Source of the DNA: Mytilus edulis | Taxonomy: Eukaryota; Mollusca; Bivalvia; Mytilida; Mytilidae | Direction: 5' to 3' | NCBI RefSeq assembly: GCF_963676685.1 | Contig: NC_092346.1 | Location: forward strand, 89,934,255 to 89,998,254 | DNA length: 64,000 bases | Shown: positions 1-11,819 of the stretch, piece by piece | How positions within the stretch are numbered: the first letter of the stretch is position 1 | Layout of the letters: every line of letters begins with the position of its first letter | Notes under the pieces: generated by a model | Database searches by the model: none | The model's input: only the letters and a program-made list of their open reading frames with translations | Told to the model about the DNA's origin: nothing | Position numbers and translations under genes: made by a program

Positions 1-305
1 ATTGTATTGAAAGAAATTGAAAAAATGGTATAATGAAGTCTGTTTCTTACAATGAATTTAGGCCGAAGAGAGTTGGAAAAACAGGTCATGCAAAACGAAC
101 AATAGACCAATGAAACATGTGTTCTAATAAGGCTATCAACAAATAATAATGAGTGGACAGACAATTTTAGAGCGTGTCAACACAGTCAAAATATAAGACC
201 TATTTACAAAATGTACATACTAAAATTATATAGAGATAAAATTGAGAATTAAATGGGGAATGTGTCATAATGCATTTGTAAAAAAATGCTTCCAAATATT
301 TACAG

Positions 306-634
306 ATTTATGTCCATGTTCGTGTGAATACCGATCTAAAGTAGACTACTGGGCATCACACAATGTTACCAATATGACATACGATGAAATAGTTGTCTGG
401 TTGCAGCCAAAAATTAAAGAATTGGAGAAGACTTTGACAGTTGATAAATCCAACCTATCATCTATAATTAACAAACGAATAAGTATGAAAGACGATCGTC
501 CATCAGCCAGAAGTATCGGATATATCGGGATTGTTATATTGTCCGTTGTTTTTGTTTTGATATTGTCAATCGATGTATCATCGATCACAAGACATACACA
601 AAATATTAAACGATTATGGGGAGTAAAAAAGTGA
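306..634 (+). CDS. Terminal exon of a molluscan Cys-rich, single-pass membrane protein (5' part outside window)
   Basis: A splice acceptor (tttacag, AG at 304-305) opens a frame of about 109 codons ending in TGA at 632-634. The translated exon begins with a C-x-C pattern (DLCPCSCEY), followed by an aromatic residue, an acidic/lysine segment (IKELEKTLTVDKSNLSS), the stretch DDRPSARSIGYIG and a hydrophobic helix of about 18 residues (IVILSVVFVLILSI), then a short basic tail. I recall this order of elements as a recurring C-terminal cassette in many uncharacterised mollusc membrane proteins; its function is unknown. The frame stays open upstream to 242, but that stretch overlaps a fragment of an interspersed repeat, so I start the exon at the acceptor. 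The extracellular part of the protein and its start codon must lie before base 1. Confidence 0.6.
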
Positions 635-1059
635 CCATGAGACTAATGTATATCATAATTGTTTTGGTTCCATCTTGCTCAATTACATTGTGTCGTACTT
701 CATTAATCTCACTGGGTTTGAAATTAATCACCAATTCACACAAAGTACTTATCGTCCCAACAATGTATATTGGCTCCACAAAAAATATTGACTATTTCAT
801 AAAACCTTATAATTTGCGCCTTCAGACATGCGTTTAGTTGTATTCCATGATTACCTTACTAGTTATCATTAGCGACAATCACATGAACTATAGTACAATT
901 TTACATGTATAAAAATGTAACTATGCACCAGATTACATAGTTTGAAATGAGTGTTTATAGAATTTGATAGTAACTTTAACGGCTTCGCCTCGTATTTCAA
1001 ATTAACACTGCATCAAACGATTCCAGACTGTATATATCCAACAGTATTGTATTGAAATG

Positions 1060-1065
1060 AATAAA
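1060..1065 (+). promoter_or_regulatory. Candidate polyadenylation signal of the first gene
   Basis: An AATAAA hexamer sits about 425 bases after the stop codon of the terminal exon at 306-634. It is the nearest downstream match I noticed; in AT-rich DNA such matches arise by chance, so support is weak. Confidence 0.3.
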
Positions 1066-3575
1066 ATAGATGCAACAAATGTGTTTTGATATAAGTTACA
1101 TGTAAGTGATATGTTACTAATGGTTCTAATGCAAGAGTTATGTGAGACATTATGTTCTGATGACATGCGGAAATATCAATGTTAGGCTAGAATGACAATG
1201 ACTTACATCGGTGGTTTTATCCTTTAATATGATTGATTTATAAGCAAATGCACCCAAATATTCATTATGCATGTCGCATTTATAACTGATTCCATTAGTG
1301 CTGTTGTTGATTTTTTGTTCAATAGTTGTAATATAACACCGTAATTTTAGAAATTGAATGATTCTTTTGAGAGTTTTATATGGTTGCAAAATCTTATCGT
1401 GTGCTTATTTTTTCTGTCACAAAGTGTTGGAAATGCATTATGGACTTATGAGTTTTATTTGTTTTTGAAACAAAGTAGATGAATTTGAGTACGAACATTT
1501 TTAAAAAGTCTATACACAAGTGCATTTGCCTAATTTAGATGTGGTGTCGCACTTTTGGATAGAAAGAGGTCGCTGTAAATAAACTACCTGTAATTATAAA
1601 AAAACCCACAAAGAATATGGGTATCCATCCATGACACAAAATCGACACAGCAAGAAACACACAAAAGGCAAAGAAACAACGCTTCTTAAAGTTGAATTTG
1701 ATATTTATGTTGTACTCAAATTGAATCTGAGAAACATATTTTATTAGACTGTTCTTTATATGTAGATTTGCCTTATCCTTTATTATTTGCAAAGTTTCAA
1801 GAATGAATGTACATTTTCATATTCTATCTGATAATGACAAGTTTATATTTCTTTAAAAAAAAAACCCCAACATATTGTTATGATATGCTTGCCAAGATCT
1901 GCTTTTTTCTTTATGTCGAAGACTTAAGTTGTTTTACAAGCTTGAATGATTATACAAAAGTGAAATTGTTAATAGGCAGTTTTATGTTTTATAGAAGTTA
2001 TTGTTTATTGGAATTGATGTAATCTCTGATAATTCAGGAATGAATGTAATATGTTTTTCTGTCTAGGAGGGGAAAAAATGTGAAGCACCCTTTGAAAGGT
2101 AACAGGGGTTGTTTAATTTAAAGTGCATTCTGTTTATCAGTTATACTTTAACGAAATAAAATGCTGTCAGAATAACGTCGACTTTTTAATTTCTTGCTTA
2201 CAGATAACGATGATTTTTTTTTTTAGATATTTATTGACATTAATTATGAAGCATCATGATTTTTACTATGAGCTAGTAACTAGTATTCCAAAAAAAAATA
2301 GTAATATCGGGCATTAACAGCATGAATGGTGTGGTTGCTCGAATTCATATTGCGCACCAAAACAATATCGTCCACTACTAATGCCAGGACAACAGTTTAA
2401 CCTCCCATGTCGTAGTGAATGGTTTGCGTAGCAGCTAGCTGGTTGTATGAATCTGCTGTAATGGTTTTAGACGAGTCGCAAACAAATTTAATCTTTCTAT
2501 CAGAAAAAGGAAAATTTGACGTTATAATCAAATTTTGACCATACAAAAACTGCGATCTTATGAACAACACATTGATTAAATAAAATAATTAATAGTTCAA
2601 CATGCATATGAAGACCAGAATATATTAGTGTGATACAAATACCTTGCTATTTCATCAAGGTTCGAGTATTTTGTGGTAAATGAACGAAGTATTGACTACT
2701 TTCTAATTGAATTATGGTTTGTCTATATCTAGTGTTGGTCATTTTGTGGACGTTTGTTCAGTTTAACCAAAATGAGCATCGCTGATATCATGCACACATA
2801 CACATAGCTGTCAACTAGAAATCTGATTACTATTTGAACAAATTTAAAAAAAAACAAATTTTATGTGATGGGAATACAATTACAAAGTATTTTTAGTGAT
2901 TATTACAATGAAGTAATCATGCAGAATAAGTCAATATCTGTTAACTATTGATATCCCGGTTGTCTACATAGGGACATGACTGTACCAAATGAAGGCAACA
3001 GTAATATAGTCAGTACCACGTCCGGAATATTACAGTTGTTCATTCATTTGTTGAGTTTGAGCTTTTGATTTTACCATTTGATACGGGACTTTTATTTTGG
3101 AATTTTCCTTGGAGCTAGTTATTTTTGTCATTTTACTTACATAAACTCAAAAATACAGATATCACTAATAAGCCTTACAATGTTCGAGCACCGTCATTAG
3201 TAAACACACATGCGCACGGAAGTTTTGTATTTGAGCACGCATAACACATTGATTTAATCTAATCATGTTTTGAATGCATATTGACAAGGAAGTTATTCAG
3301 TGAACCATAATTTTGAATATAGATTATAATAAGCCGTCTTCTCACTGTTATGAAAATGGGTATCTGAGTCACTGACGTTGATCATACCTTCTTGTTTTTA
3401 ATTTTATTATATACCTTCCTTGCTGTTTTAAATTTTTTTATATATAAAAAAAAGTTATTAATCAAACTATTGTATGTTCGAAGTATAAGATTTTATTTAT
3501 AGTTTATCAACACCTTGTCGTATGGAATTGTCAGGTACTATCAAAGAAAACGTCATGAGTAAGAACTTCAGTTAA
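1066..3575. other. No gene recognised; AT-rich intergenic DNA
   Basis: I see no exon with coherent coding sequence and splice borders here. The only longer frame, 1535-1792 on the minus strand, has a hydrophobic stretch but no recognisable family and no splice context that I trust. Bases about 1590-1690 resemble fragments of the repeat seen more fully at 42440-42690. Confidence 0.5.
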
Positions 3576-3577
3576 TA

Positions 3578-3760
3578 TAAAAAATGGGGTGTAATTCCCA
3601 ATGAGACAACTCTTCTAACAAGAGAACTAATGATACAGAAACCAACAGCTATGTATCACTATACGGCCTCATATAAAACAATGAGTAAAGCCCACACAAC
3701 AGCTAATTTGAAATCATGTGTTATGTGTCTAGTAATCCTACAAATTGTAAAGTATCGTTT
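3578..3760 (+). repeat. Diverged copy of an interspersed repeat (family R2)
   Basis: The run contains a version of the motif ccaatgagacaactct followed, at similar spacing, by sequence related to the better preserved copies at 58645-58990 and 61740-62000. The family shows a short terminal part (gatgtggtatgagtgccaatg) and no coding capacity, as expected of a non-autonomous mobile element. The class is not clear. Confidence 0.5.
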
Positions 3761-5284
3761 AGCTGTATCTTTACATAATATGACGGATCAGTTAAAAATA
3801 TAGTGAATAAAGTTAGGAGCAAAATTCACTCTCCTTCTGAAAAAGTGGAGAAAATCAAGAATAAAACAATGCCAGTGACGATACGTACCAAAAATTATAT
3901 CTAAACAACATTTGTAACATTTAAACAAATTATTTCTTAAACAGTGCTATAAAAATTATACACACATATACATGATGTCTATATTCAGTATTTATCGAGA
4001 TAGTTGATAGAGAACTGTGACATAAACAAATAAAAAGATTTAAGCTTTGCTGCATATTAACAAAAAGGAAAATGGAAAAACATCATTTAAATAGATTACG
4101 AGATCTTAAGTCCATTCCGGTCGACGATTTTCAGGGGTGTTCCAGAAAGTTAAATGTATGTTACAATTACCACATTTAAATTTTCGAGTAAACCGATCTG
4201 TTCTGGTCACGTAAACATTTAATATAGGAATATTTTCTTTTCGGGAATGTAACAAGTGTAAAATCTGTCGGTGAAGGTTAAAACATTAGAGATTTTTTTT
4301 TTATAAAGTAGGCATTTGACTTTTTTGGTTCTATTTCAGAATAGGTCGTCTTGATTTTTGTACCTTTGTTGGCAGTCATCTTGGTGTATACACATTCAAT
4401 GTTTACATGTACATCGGGATAAGGCCCTTTTAAGTTTGTTTAGTAACTTTTTTCAAAAGTGTTAATCGTTGCTGCATATAAATCGATTCGTTTGGATTTT
4501 TTTCTGATCTTCCCTGATCTTTCTGCATATGTTTACTTATAACAAGCATATTCCAGAGATGTAAACAACCAGTAGAAAAACAAATTGAAGTTGATACTTT
4601 ATGAATTTATTCGCAAAGCAAAATTTAAAAATGATTTACAATCAAGCTCCTATAGGTGGCTTTACCTATCGTTTCCTATTTATGAAGGGAAACATAAAAT
4701 TGAAGTTTCGGTTTTATTTGAACTTTTATTTATATTTACCAGAGCATTTGTCGTGAATTTATAACTTAGAGAGTCCTTACAAAAACGGAACAAATAGTAA
4801 AGAGTTTTCAGCGTTTACTGAGGACGTAATATTTTGTCATTTGATTTCCCACTTGGTTGAGATTCAGTCAGAAGCATAAAAGGGAGGATGGTGTAGTCGA
4901 TGCCGATAAGAGGTTTCTAATACCAAGCATTTAATTTACATGTTTTGGTGGTGTGTTTTAATCAAAATGTTGAAAAACTATGAGCCCGGAATTTTAATTC
5001 AACATTTTTGAATTGGATTCTAATACATAAACGAAATCAGACACAATTTTAAACAATGGCAAATCAAAATAAAAACTTTAAAACAAACTCAATTATTAGT
5101 AAAAATTTTCTTGAATCTCCTGGTTTTTATTTAGTTGTGGTACTGTTATACAATATCGGAAGGTGACAAATATTGGTCACATGAAAATGCCCAAAACCTG
5201 TCAGTGGTGGTCGTTATCATTCAAATATTTTGTTTCTTTATATTGTGTTTTGTAAAGTTTGTTTAGTCTTATTGCCTCTTAGAA
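3761..5284. other. No gene or clear repeat recognised
   Basis: AT-rich DNA with short open frames only. I found no convincing exon, hairpin or tandem array in this stretch. Confidence 0.4.
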
Positions 5285-5500
5285 AACGTAAAATAACAAA
5301 AACACGGATGGCCAAGGGAAAATCACAACGAAAAGTCTTTGATAAAAAGGCACACCAAACGAATTGTAATCAGCTGTCATATTCCTGACTATGGACAGGC
5401 ATTTCCTGATGTAGATATAGAATGGGGATTTAATTTTTGTTTTAGAGCTAGCAAATATTTCACTTGTAAGAACATTCACATAGAATTCCACTATGTTGAC
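5285..5500 (+). repeat. Interspersed repeat copy (family R7)
   Basis: The words cagctgtcatattcctgac, acaggcatttcc, a tag-ctagc core and catagaattccac-atgttga occur in the same order as in copies at 8560-8925, 31130-31660 and 40935-41240. Open frames on both strands of this stretch are by-products of the repeat. Confidence 0.6.
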
Positions 5501-6454
5501 AACATTAGAATTTATTTACAACTTGTCTGCAATCACGAAAATTTAGTAAAACTATGGGTTCTTTATCTTTCACATAGAACCTTATAAATGTTATGCGAAA
5601 AAAGGTGTTGAGAAATATTTCATAATTGACGGTGTGCTGTTGGTATTGTTTATAGAAAGTATTTAATTTACCTTACTTGCAATCATATCTGGATCTCGCG
5701 AAGTAAAACATTCAAGAATACATATAGAAGGAGAATTTCTGTCTTATTTATTAATTTTAATTTTACTAATATGACGAACGACTAAAATGAGGAACAATGT
5801 TTTGTTCGTGTTACAAATGTGTACAAACATCCCGATTGTGTGTACTTACTGTACATGGATTTTATATCTGTGTTTTTATTTTTCATTCAGATTGTGGTAA
5901 GTCAATTTGTTTATTTTTATTTCAATATTTTCTTGAATGACACATGGAAGAGACTACCGTTCCTTACTGTTTCATCGAATTTCTTTTCGATTTTCGATTT
6001 TCTGTTCCCTTGTAATGAAGCAGTTTGCTCCTAGTTTAAAAAAATCCTCTAACGTTTTTGACGGACAAGCCCCAAATGTAACAGGACTATCTTTTTCCAA
6101 GCTCAAAGAGTATATTAATTCATAAAATATGCTTTCAAGAACGTTTATCATTCTACATGAATAAAATTACATTAACAAATGCTTGCAATCAAATTTTTAA
6201 GTATTTATATATACGGTTGGAACAATACCTCACCGTAATAAAGTGAACTAATGTATCAACAATGATATTGACAGTAGTTTCAGTTTTATTCCAACTGAAT
6301 GCCACTAAGATCTGAAGTCATAATGTTACGTGCAGCACGAACAAGCCGGGATATCGTTACAATAAGGGTTTCAGGCCAGTCATATCGGATGTGGAACAAC
6401 AAACCCACATAGCAAAACGACCATAAAGCTTTGACAAACTACTTTACATATACA
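5501..6454. other. No gene recognised
   Basis: Only short frames without splice context. A weakly repeat-like stretch near 6330-6450 leads into the repeat copy that follows. Confidence 0.35.
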
Positions 6455-6600
6455 AGTGGCAGACAACATTCGAAGGCTATCAATAGGTCTTCAACGCAGC
6501 GAGAAAATCCAGCACCCGGAGGTGGTCCTCAGTTGGCCTCTAAATAAAATTGTGTACTAATTCGTTGGAAATGGACGTCACACTAAACTCGAAAAATATA
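6455..6600 (+). repeat. Interspersed repeat copy (family R1)
   Basis: The stretch has gcagacaacattcgaaggc, then ggtcttcaacgcagcgagaa, a cacccggagg segment, gttggcctctaaa and ggacgtcacactaaactcg, in the same order as the fuller copy at 19950-20135. The 5' part of the family (gagaatggaaatggggaatg) is missing or heavily changed here. Confidence 0.7.
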
Positions 6601-8559
6601 TAAATTAATTCCTTTTAAAAAACAGTCAAGACTGACTTTGTTTGGTGTTCAATTTATTTCAAAGAAATTTAAAAATTAACAAACTGGAATCTTAATTGTT
6701 TTAATACAGTAAATAGTCAAATTAAAGCTAATAAAATGTTAAAATATGACAAAAAACTTAAATTAACCTTAAATTGAAATATATGAAAATATTGCCAAAG
6801 AATATTAACACAAACTTACAGTCATTTTGAATAGAAGAACAATTAAAGCCTTTCCTTTTGGAATTGGCAAGTGTTGAGTAATTAATCAGTTTATGTTTTT
6901 TTCTTTCTTTTTTAAATATTCAATAGATAAATTTGTAGTTGTATTTTAAAAGTTACTCAATAAAGGATTTGAAAATTACATTGTTTTTACATATGTTTGA
7001 ATTTAATATATCCGTAGATGATATGAAATATCCGACATATTTCCGCTACATCTTTCGTAAATTTACTGTTATACTGTGAAACATTAAAACCTGAATTTAC
7101 AAGCCAAGAAATAAATGTCTATATGCTAATTTTGAAGGCATGTGTTTTGGTTGTTGATTTTTACCTTCAATTGTATTCTGAGGGCAATTCTAGTGAATGC
7201 ATTAAAATGGGACAAAATATTCAATCTGGTCGAATTCATGGCTTTCAAATATTTAGATTTGCAATAGATGAGTAATGGCAGAAAAACATAACGAAAAAAA
7301 AAATAACTACGTTCTTACAGGATAGTCGAAGCAGTAAACCTATCTTTTGTCCAAAAACAAACGAGTTTATTATAATCTTTAGAATTAGTAAATGGGATGG
7401 AAGATACTAATGAGACATTTACATCTCATACGTAGAAGAAAACCTGACAACGCCATGACAAAATGGAAAGAGAACAACAACAAATGAAGGTCATCATAGA
7501 AAATTACCATTGAGGATCACAAATTAGCCCAATGGACATATCTCAATAATGGCTATAAATATAGAAGTACTTTTCAACTTGTTTTGTTTGTAAACTAAAA
7601 AATTACAATTTATTTTTGAAGCTTTTGGAATGTGAGTTCAAAGCGTAATATGGTTCTATTGAGTGAGAAAAAATAATGACAAAAGGCAATATGCGTATTT
7701 ACAATATTTCTGATAAAAAGTTCTCATCTGTTGCTATCAAACGGTCAATATTAAAGCAGCAGCGTTCGTACGGAATGTATGTTTACGGTCATAAAGGGGA
7801 GTATGAGTCTGATACATGACACAGGGATAGTCACAAGATGTCATCATGTCATAGAAAATAATAAAATCACGAAAATACTGACCTCCGAGGAAAATTCAAA
7901 ACGAAAAGTCCCCAACCAAAATGCAAAATTAAAAGCTCAAGCTAGCAATAAACAGTTAGTAAAAAATATTATAATTTGCCCTTATAAATTTTACCATCCC
8001 CTTTTCATTGTTTTCTTGCAATATCAAGCTTACTGTTTGTGTCATATATGGGCATATGTATGTAATCAGAATCTTCCATAGATTTTATATCCAGTATATA
8101 AAATGGTAAAATATAATTTCTTTTTGGTGTATCCATGGCAACAATCTGCATTTATTTGTTATAAAATATTGCATAAAGGGGGGAAAAGATGTCACATATT
8201 TCCCCAAAATTTGGCTAAAAGTAGAATTTCAATCGCTGGAATTAATATGTTTTGTGAAACTGTGTACATATATCATTCAGCAAATCCAATGAAAATCATA
8301 TGTCTTTCATCTCTTTTTTTTTTGTAAAATTGCGTCAAAAACTTCGTGTAGTGTTTGTAAACATTACATTAATTTCTGGACCGATGGCCGGTCTACCTAT
8401 GAAAACATGGATTGTCAAACGGAAAACAGCCCATAAAATGTGTAAAAAATAATCTTGATGCTCTTATAAACCATCTTTGAAGGCTAAATTAGCACTCAGC
8501 TGTCTAAAATTGAATTTTATTACACAATAACTTTCCTATTTGAAAAATCCACCGGGGCC
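6601..8559. other. No gene recognised; scattered repeat fragments
   Basis: Very AT-rich. Bases about 7390-7540 look like a degraded mixture of repeat families (ccatgacaaaatgg, atgagacattta). The frame at 7779-8081 includes repeat-derived sequence and shows no domain. I see no supported exon. Confidence 0.4.
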
Positions 8560-8925
8560 AAAATGCGAAACTAAGCTCCTAACTGTGTATTTGTACCCAA
8601 GCTCATCAAATGAATGTACAACAACTGTCAAATTCCTGACTTTGTACAGGCATTTTTCTTATCTAGAAAATAATGGATTAAACTTGGTATTATAGCTAGC
8701 TAAACTTCTAATTGTATGACAGTCGTATACAATTCCATTATGTTGACCACGATGTGTAAACAGATAAAAATGTCAAAAATAAGGAAACAGCAGTCAACAT
8801 TGTGTTATTATCTTAATCACTATAAAACAAACTAATATATAAACAAACATTTACCATGACACAATAACACAACGACGGGATGTATAAGCACAGAGCCACG
8901 TCTTTTTAAGAAAGAAATACAAAAA
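8560..8925 (+). repeat. Interspersed repeat copy (family R7)
   Basis: It shares an ordered series of words with 31130-31660: aactgtcaaattcctgac, tacaggcattt, ttatagctagctaaac, gtatgacagtcg-atacaattcc, agcagtcaacattgt, and gggatgtataagcacagagcc near 8879-8899. It carries no coding frame of interest. Confidence 0.65.
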
Positions 8926-9299
8926 GGTATTGGTGACGTTTCACAAAATCTGATTAGTTATTGCATGCACTTGAATACCGATATATATATCCCATACGCA
9001 GGGGAAGTTGGTTTAATGCTACTAAAGTAGGGGAAATTGGTAATTAACAACAACTACTCTGAAACTAAACAATGAAATGAATTAGGTGATGTGTTACTTT
9101 TACAATAACTACATCCTACAGGATGGGTAGCGAGGGGATTGTTATCCGTACCAACATGTATCGTACTTCAGTTTAAACAAATAACACAACCGTCATGTCC
9201 TTGTGCCGGGTTCAAGTTAGTTCAATAGGATGTCTGATCTCACACCTCGTTCAGTATGTCATTTCAAAGTTTGGCACGAATTCAAGACATCAGATGAAC

Positions 9300-9410
9300 T
9301 CTTTAAATAAACTCATCATAGAAACCAGGATTGAATTTTATATTTACGCCAGACGCGCGTTTTGTCTACACAAGACTCAACCGTGACGCTGAAATCCCAA
9401 AAAAATAAAA
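9300..9410 (+). repeat. Interspersed repeat copy (family R5)
   Basis: It contains taaactcatcatagaaacca, acgccagacgcgcgttttgt, gactcaaccgtgacgctgaa and a run of A. The longest family member in this window is at 30150-30395; a shorter one is at 11155-11225. I remember this as one of the commoner mussel repeats. Confidence 0.7.
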
Positions 9411-9504
9411 TAGATTGACGGCCTCATGTTTATTTAAGAAAAAAAAACAAAAAACGGACTAGTTTTCGTCTGTGTATGTAGTTCATACATGATTCTCGTT
9501 TTTT

Positions 9505-9715
9505 TTTTTATATAGATAAGACCGTTGGTTTTCCCGTTTGAATGGTTTAGCACTTTTAGGGCCCTTTATAGCTTGCTATTCGGTGTGAGCCAAGGCTCCG
9601 TGTTGAAGGCCGCATCTTAACCTATAATGGTTTACTTTTATAAATTGTTACTTGTATGGAGAGCTGTCTTATTGACACTCATACCACATCTTCCTATAAC
9701 TATATAGTTTGAATT
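9505..9715 (-). repeat. Interspersed repeat copy (family R2), inverted
   Basis: Read on the minus strand it is the same element as 58645-58990: the terminal part gatgtggtatgagtg, then cattacaagt-type, aaagtaaaccatta, the ggccttcaacacgg region, cgaatagcaagctataaagg, and a cttatctat end. Confidence 0.75.
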
Positions 9716-9862
9716 TTGCAATGTCTTTTTTGAAAGACTTACTTAATTTTCAGCTGTATAAAATTTGATTCGTCCACTGCCTTAATCGTCATTTTACTTT
9801 AATTGCAAGTCATGCTAAGTAACAAGAAAAACCCTCCGACTTTTGATATATTCTTGAAGTAT

Positions 9863-9967
9863 AAAACTGAGAATGGAAAAAGGGAATATGTCAAAGACAC
9901 AACAACCCGACCAAAGAGCGGATAACAGCCGAAGGCCACCAATGGGTTTTCAACGCAGCGAGAAAAA
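9863..9967 (+). repeat. Interspersed repeat copy (family R1), 5' part
   Basis: It matches the 5' part of the family: actgagaatggaaaaaggga, caacaacccgaccaaagagc, gataacagccgaaggccacc, ttttcaacgcagcgagaaa; it then breaks off into unrelated sequence. Confidence 0.75.
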
Positions 9968-10029
9968 GCGTATAATACAAATGTAGCTCAATTTATAACA
10001 TACGTTTGTTTATGCGTTACACATTTGTT

Positions 10030-10400
10030 TTTCGTCCATTTTTTGTACATAAACTAGGCTGTTAGTTTTCTCGTTTGAATTATTTAAATTGTCATTTCGA
10101 GGCCTTTTATAGCTGACTATGTGGTACGGGCTTTACTCATTGTTGAAGACCGTACGGTGACCTATAGTTGTTAATTTCTGTGTCATTTTGGTCCTATCGA
10201 AAATGCAGTGTTTAGCGAGATTGGAATATACTTTTCTTTTTTAGCCATGGCGTTGTCAGTTTATTTTCGTTAATTGAGTCTGAATGTCTCTCTGGTATCT
10301 TTCGCCCCTCCGTCTCATACACGAGAGTATCCTTGTAATTCAATAGAAAGTGTAACCAGAGTTTAACCTATTCTTTTCTATCCCTCTCTGTTTCTGTGAT
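10030..10400. repeat. Adjacent repeat fragments (R2-like inverted, then R4)
   Basis: Bases about 10048-10200 read ttagttttctcgtttgaat, ctgactatgtggtacgggct, ccgtacggtgacctatagtt and tttctgtgtcattttggtc, matching copies at 24117-24250 and 43112-43275. Bases 10240-10320 carry tagccatggcgttgtcagtt and tctctctggtatctttcgcc, matching segments near 34465, 36765 and 23130. Confidence 0.65.
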
Positions 10401-10639
10401 GGCGCATACTCAAAAGGACAGATGCATCAATCAATCAACAACAAAAGGCGACGACCGGTCAAATAACTTAACATATAAAATTGACCACTCAAAGGTTGAC
10501 TCTTTATATGTTTAAGCATTATAAATTTCAGTTTTCTTTTCTGCCATTATATTTTCTAGCAGTCTCGTTGTCTTGTTAATGGTGTACAGTGATTTATCCC
10601 AAAACTGATACTGGAATTACTACCGTGTAGTTGGTGTGG

Positions 10640-10910
10640 TTATATCCATTGTAACACGTGTGTAAGTCGTGTATTAAAACAGATACCAATTGGATAATCA
10701 AAATCCTGAGTGACAAACTCACAATGCCACGGCAAAAAAAAAAAAAAAAAAACTACACCAATAATAACATAGACATATAACAGGATACACGAACCCCACG
10801 AAAAAAGGTTGATCTCGCGTGCCCGGGAAGTGTGAGCAGATTCTGATCCACGTGTTGAACACGTTGCGTTTCTCATTTAAGTGAACACTCGCTGATATTT
10901 TTACTTCCGT
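10640..10910 (-). repeat. Interspersed repeat copy (family R4) with poly-A tract
   Basis: On the plus strand it reads tgacaaactcacaatgccac, a run of A at about 10734-10752, cgaaccccacgaaaa, a gatctcgcgtgcccgg segment and gtgagcagattctgatccac, corresponding to the copies at 42440-42690 and 52870-53150. The minus-strand frame here is a by-product. Confidence 0.6.
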
Positions 10911-11154
10911 GGGTCACATTTGACGAAAGGAAGACGGAATTGAGGGAACGAAAATTGGAACGTATTTGTCGTCATCAATGAAACAGATATTACATAGCGG
11001 TCAAACAATTCGTATTGGCAAAACTTTTTTAAAGGGATGATTTCAACTTCACTTAAACATTTGTTTTAATAGCCTTCTTGCGAGCAGCAACCTTCTTCAA
11101 AGGAAATCATAATAGGAAATGCAAACTCTAGAAAATCGAATCAACTAAGGGATA

Positions 11155-11225
11155 TATGAATAAACTCATTATAGATACCTGTATTAAAATTTAATATTTA
11201 CGCCAGTCGCGCGTTCTGTCTATAA
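11155..11225 (+). repeat. Short interspersed repeat copy (family R5)
   Basis: Contains aataaactcattatagatac and ttacgccagtcgcgcgttct, the same core as at 9300-9410. Confidence 0.65.
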
Positions 11226-11802
11226 TCCATATGCAGGCGCTGCTAAATAGTTGCTAAATAGAAATGGGAAGTTTATAACTTGGAAGCTATAATCAATCTT
11301 TTGTTATAACCGACACTCATTGTCAACTTATTTATTGATGTTAGACAAGATAAGAGGTAGACGTAACTGCTTTTTTAGACTTCTTCTGTGATGCCATTTT
11401 CTAAACATTAAAATATGTTTTAAGATAAATTATAGCCAATCTGCTGTAACCTTATCGACATTATGTCCTATTATTTTGTTTTGTCTGGCTTACACTTACA
11501 CATTGTTGTCAATGTAATGGAATTCGGTGCAACTGTCATAGAAGTGAAAGATTTAGATAGCTATAAAAACATGATTTCAATCACCATTTTCTACATAAGG
11601 AGATGCCGGTCCCAATTCAGGAATATGACATTTGTTTTCCATTCGTTAGATGTATTAAAGTATTTGATTTTGTCATTTTATAAACAATCTTTCCGTTATA
11701 ATTTCCCGTGGAGTTTTTTATTTTTGATATACATGGAAGAAAGGATATCAACATGAATTATAACTATAACAAAATCACTTGATTCTATATCTTTTTTTTC
11801 AG

Positions 11803-11819
11803 ACAGTTTAACTTACAAA
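11803..11819 (+). other. 5' untranslated part of exon 1, transporter copy A
   Basis: A pyrimidine tract ending in cag at 11800-11802 directly precedes 17 bases and the start ATG. Copy B has the same arrangement, with an acceptor at 25947-25948. I infer at least one upstream non-coding exon for each copy; I could not place it. Confidence 0.55.

Noticed and set aside
616-837. Open frame on the plus strand overlapping the end of the first exon
   Set aside because: It begins inside the terminal exon in another frame, has no recognisable domain and no splice context; the other frame has family-like sequence.
1535-1792. Minus-strand frame of 85 codons with a hydrophobic stretch
   Set aside because: Part of it overlaps a repeat fragment, no start or splice borders are convincing, and hydrophobic frames are common in AT-rich DNA.
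11463-11756. 97-codon frame just before transporter A exon 1
   Set aside because: It contains words of family R7 (ataaggagatgccggt, aggaatatgacat) and has no domain; it is a by-product of a repeat.
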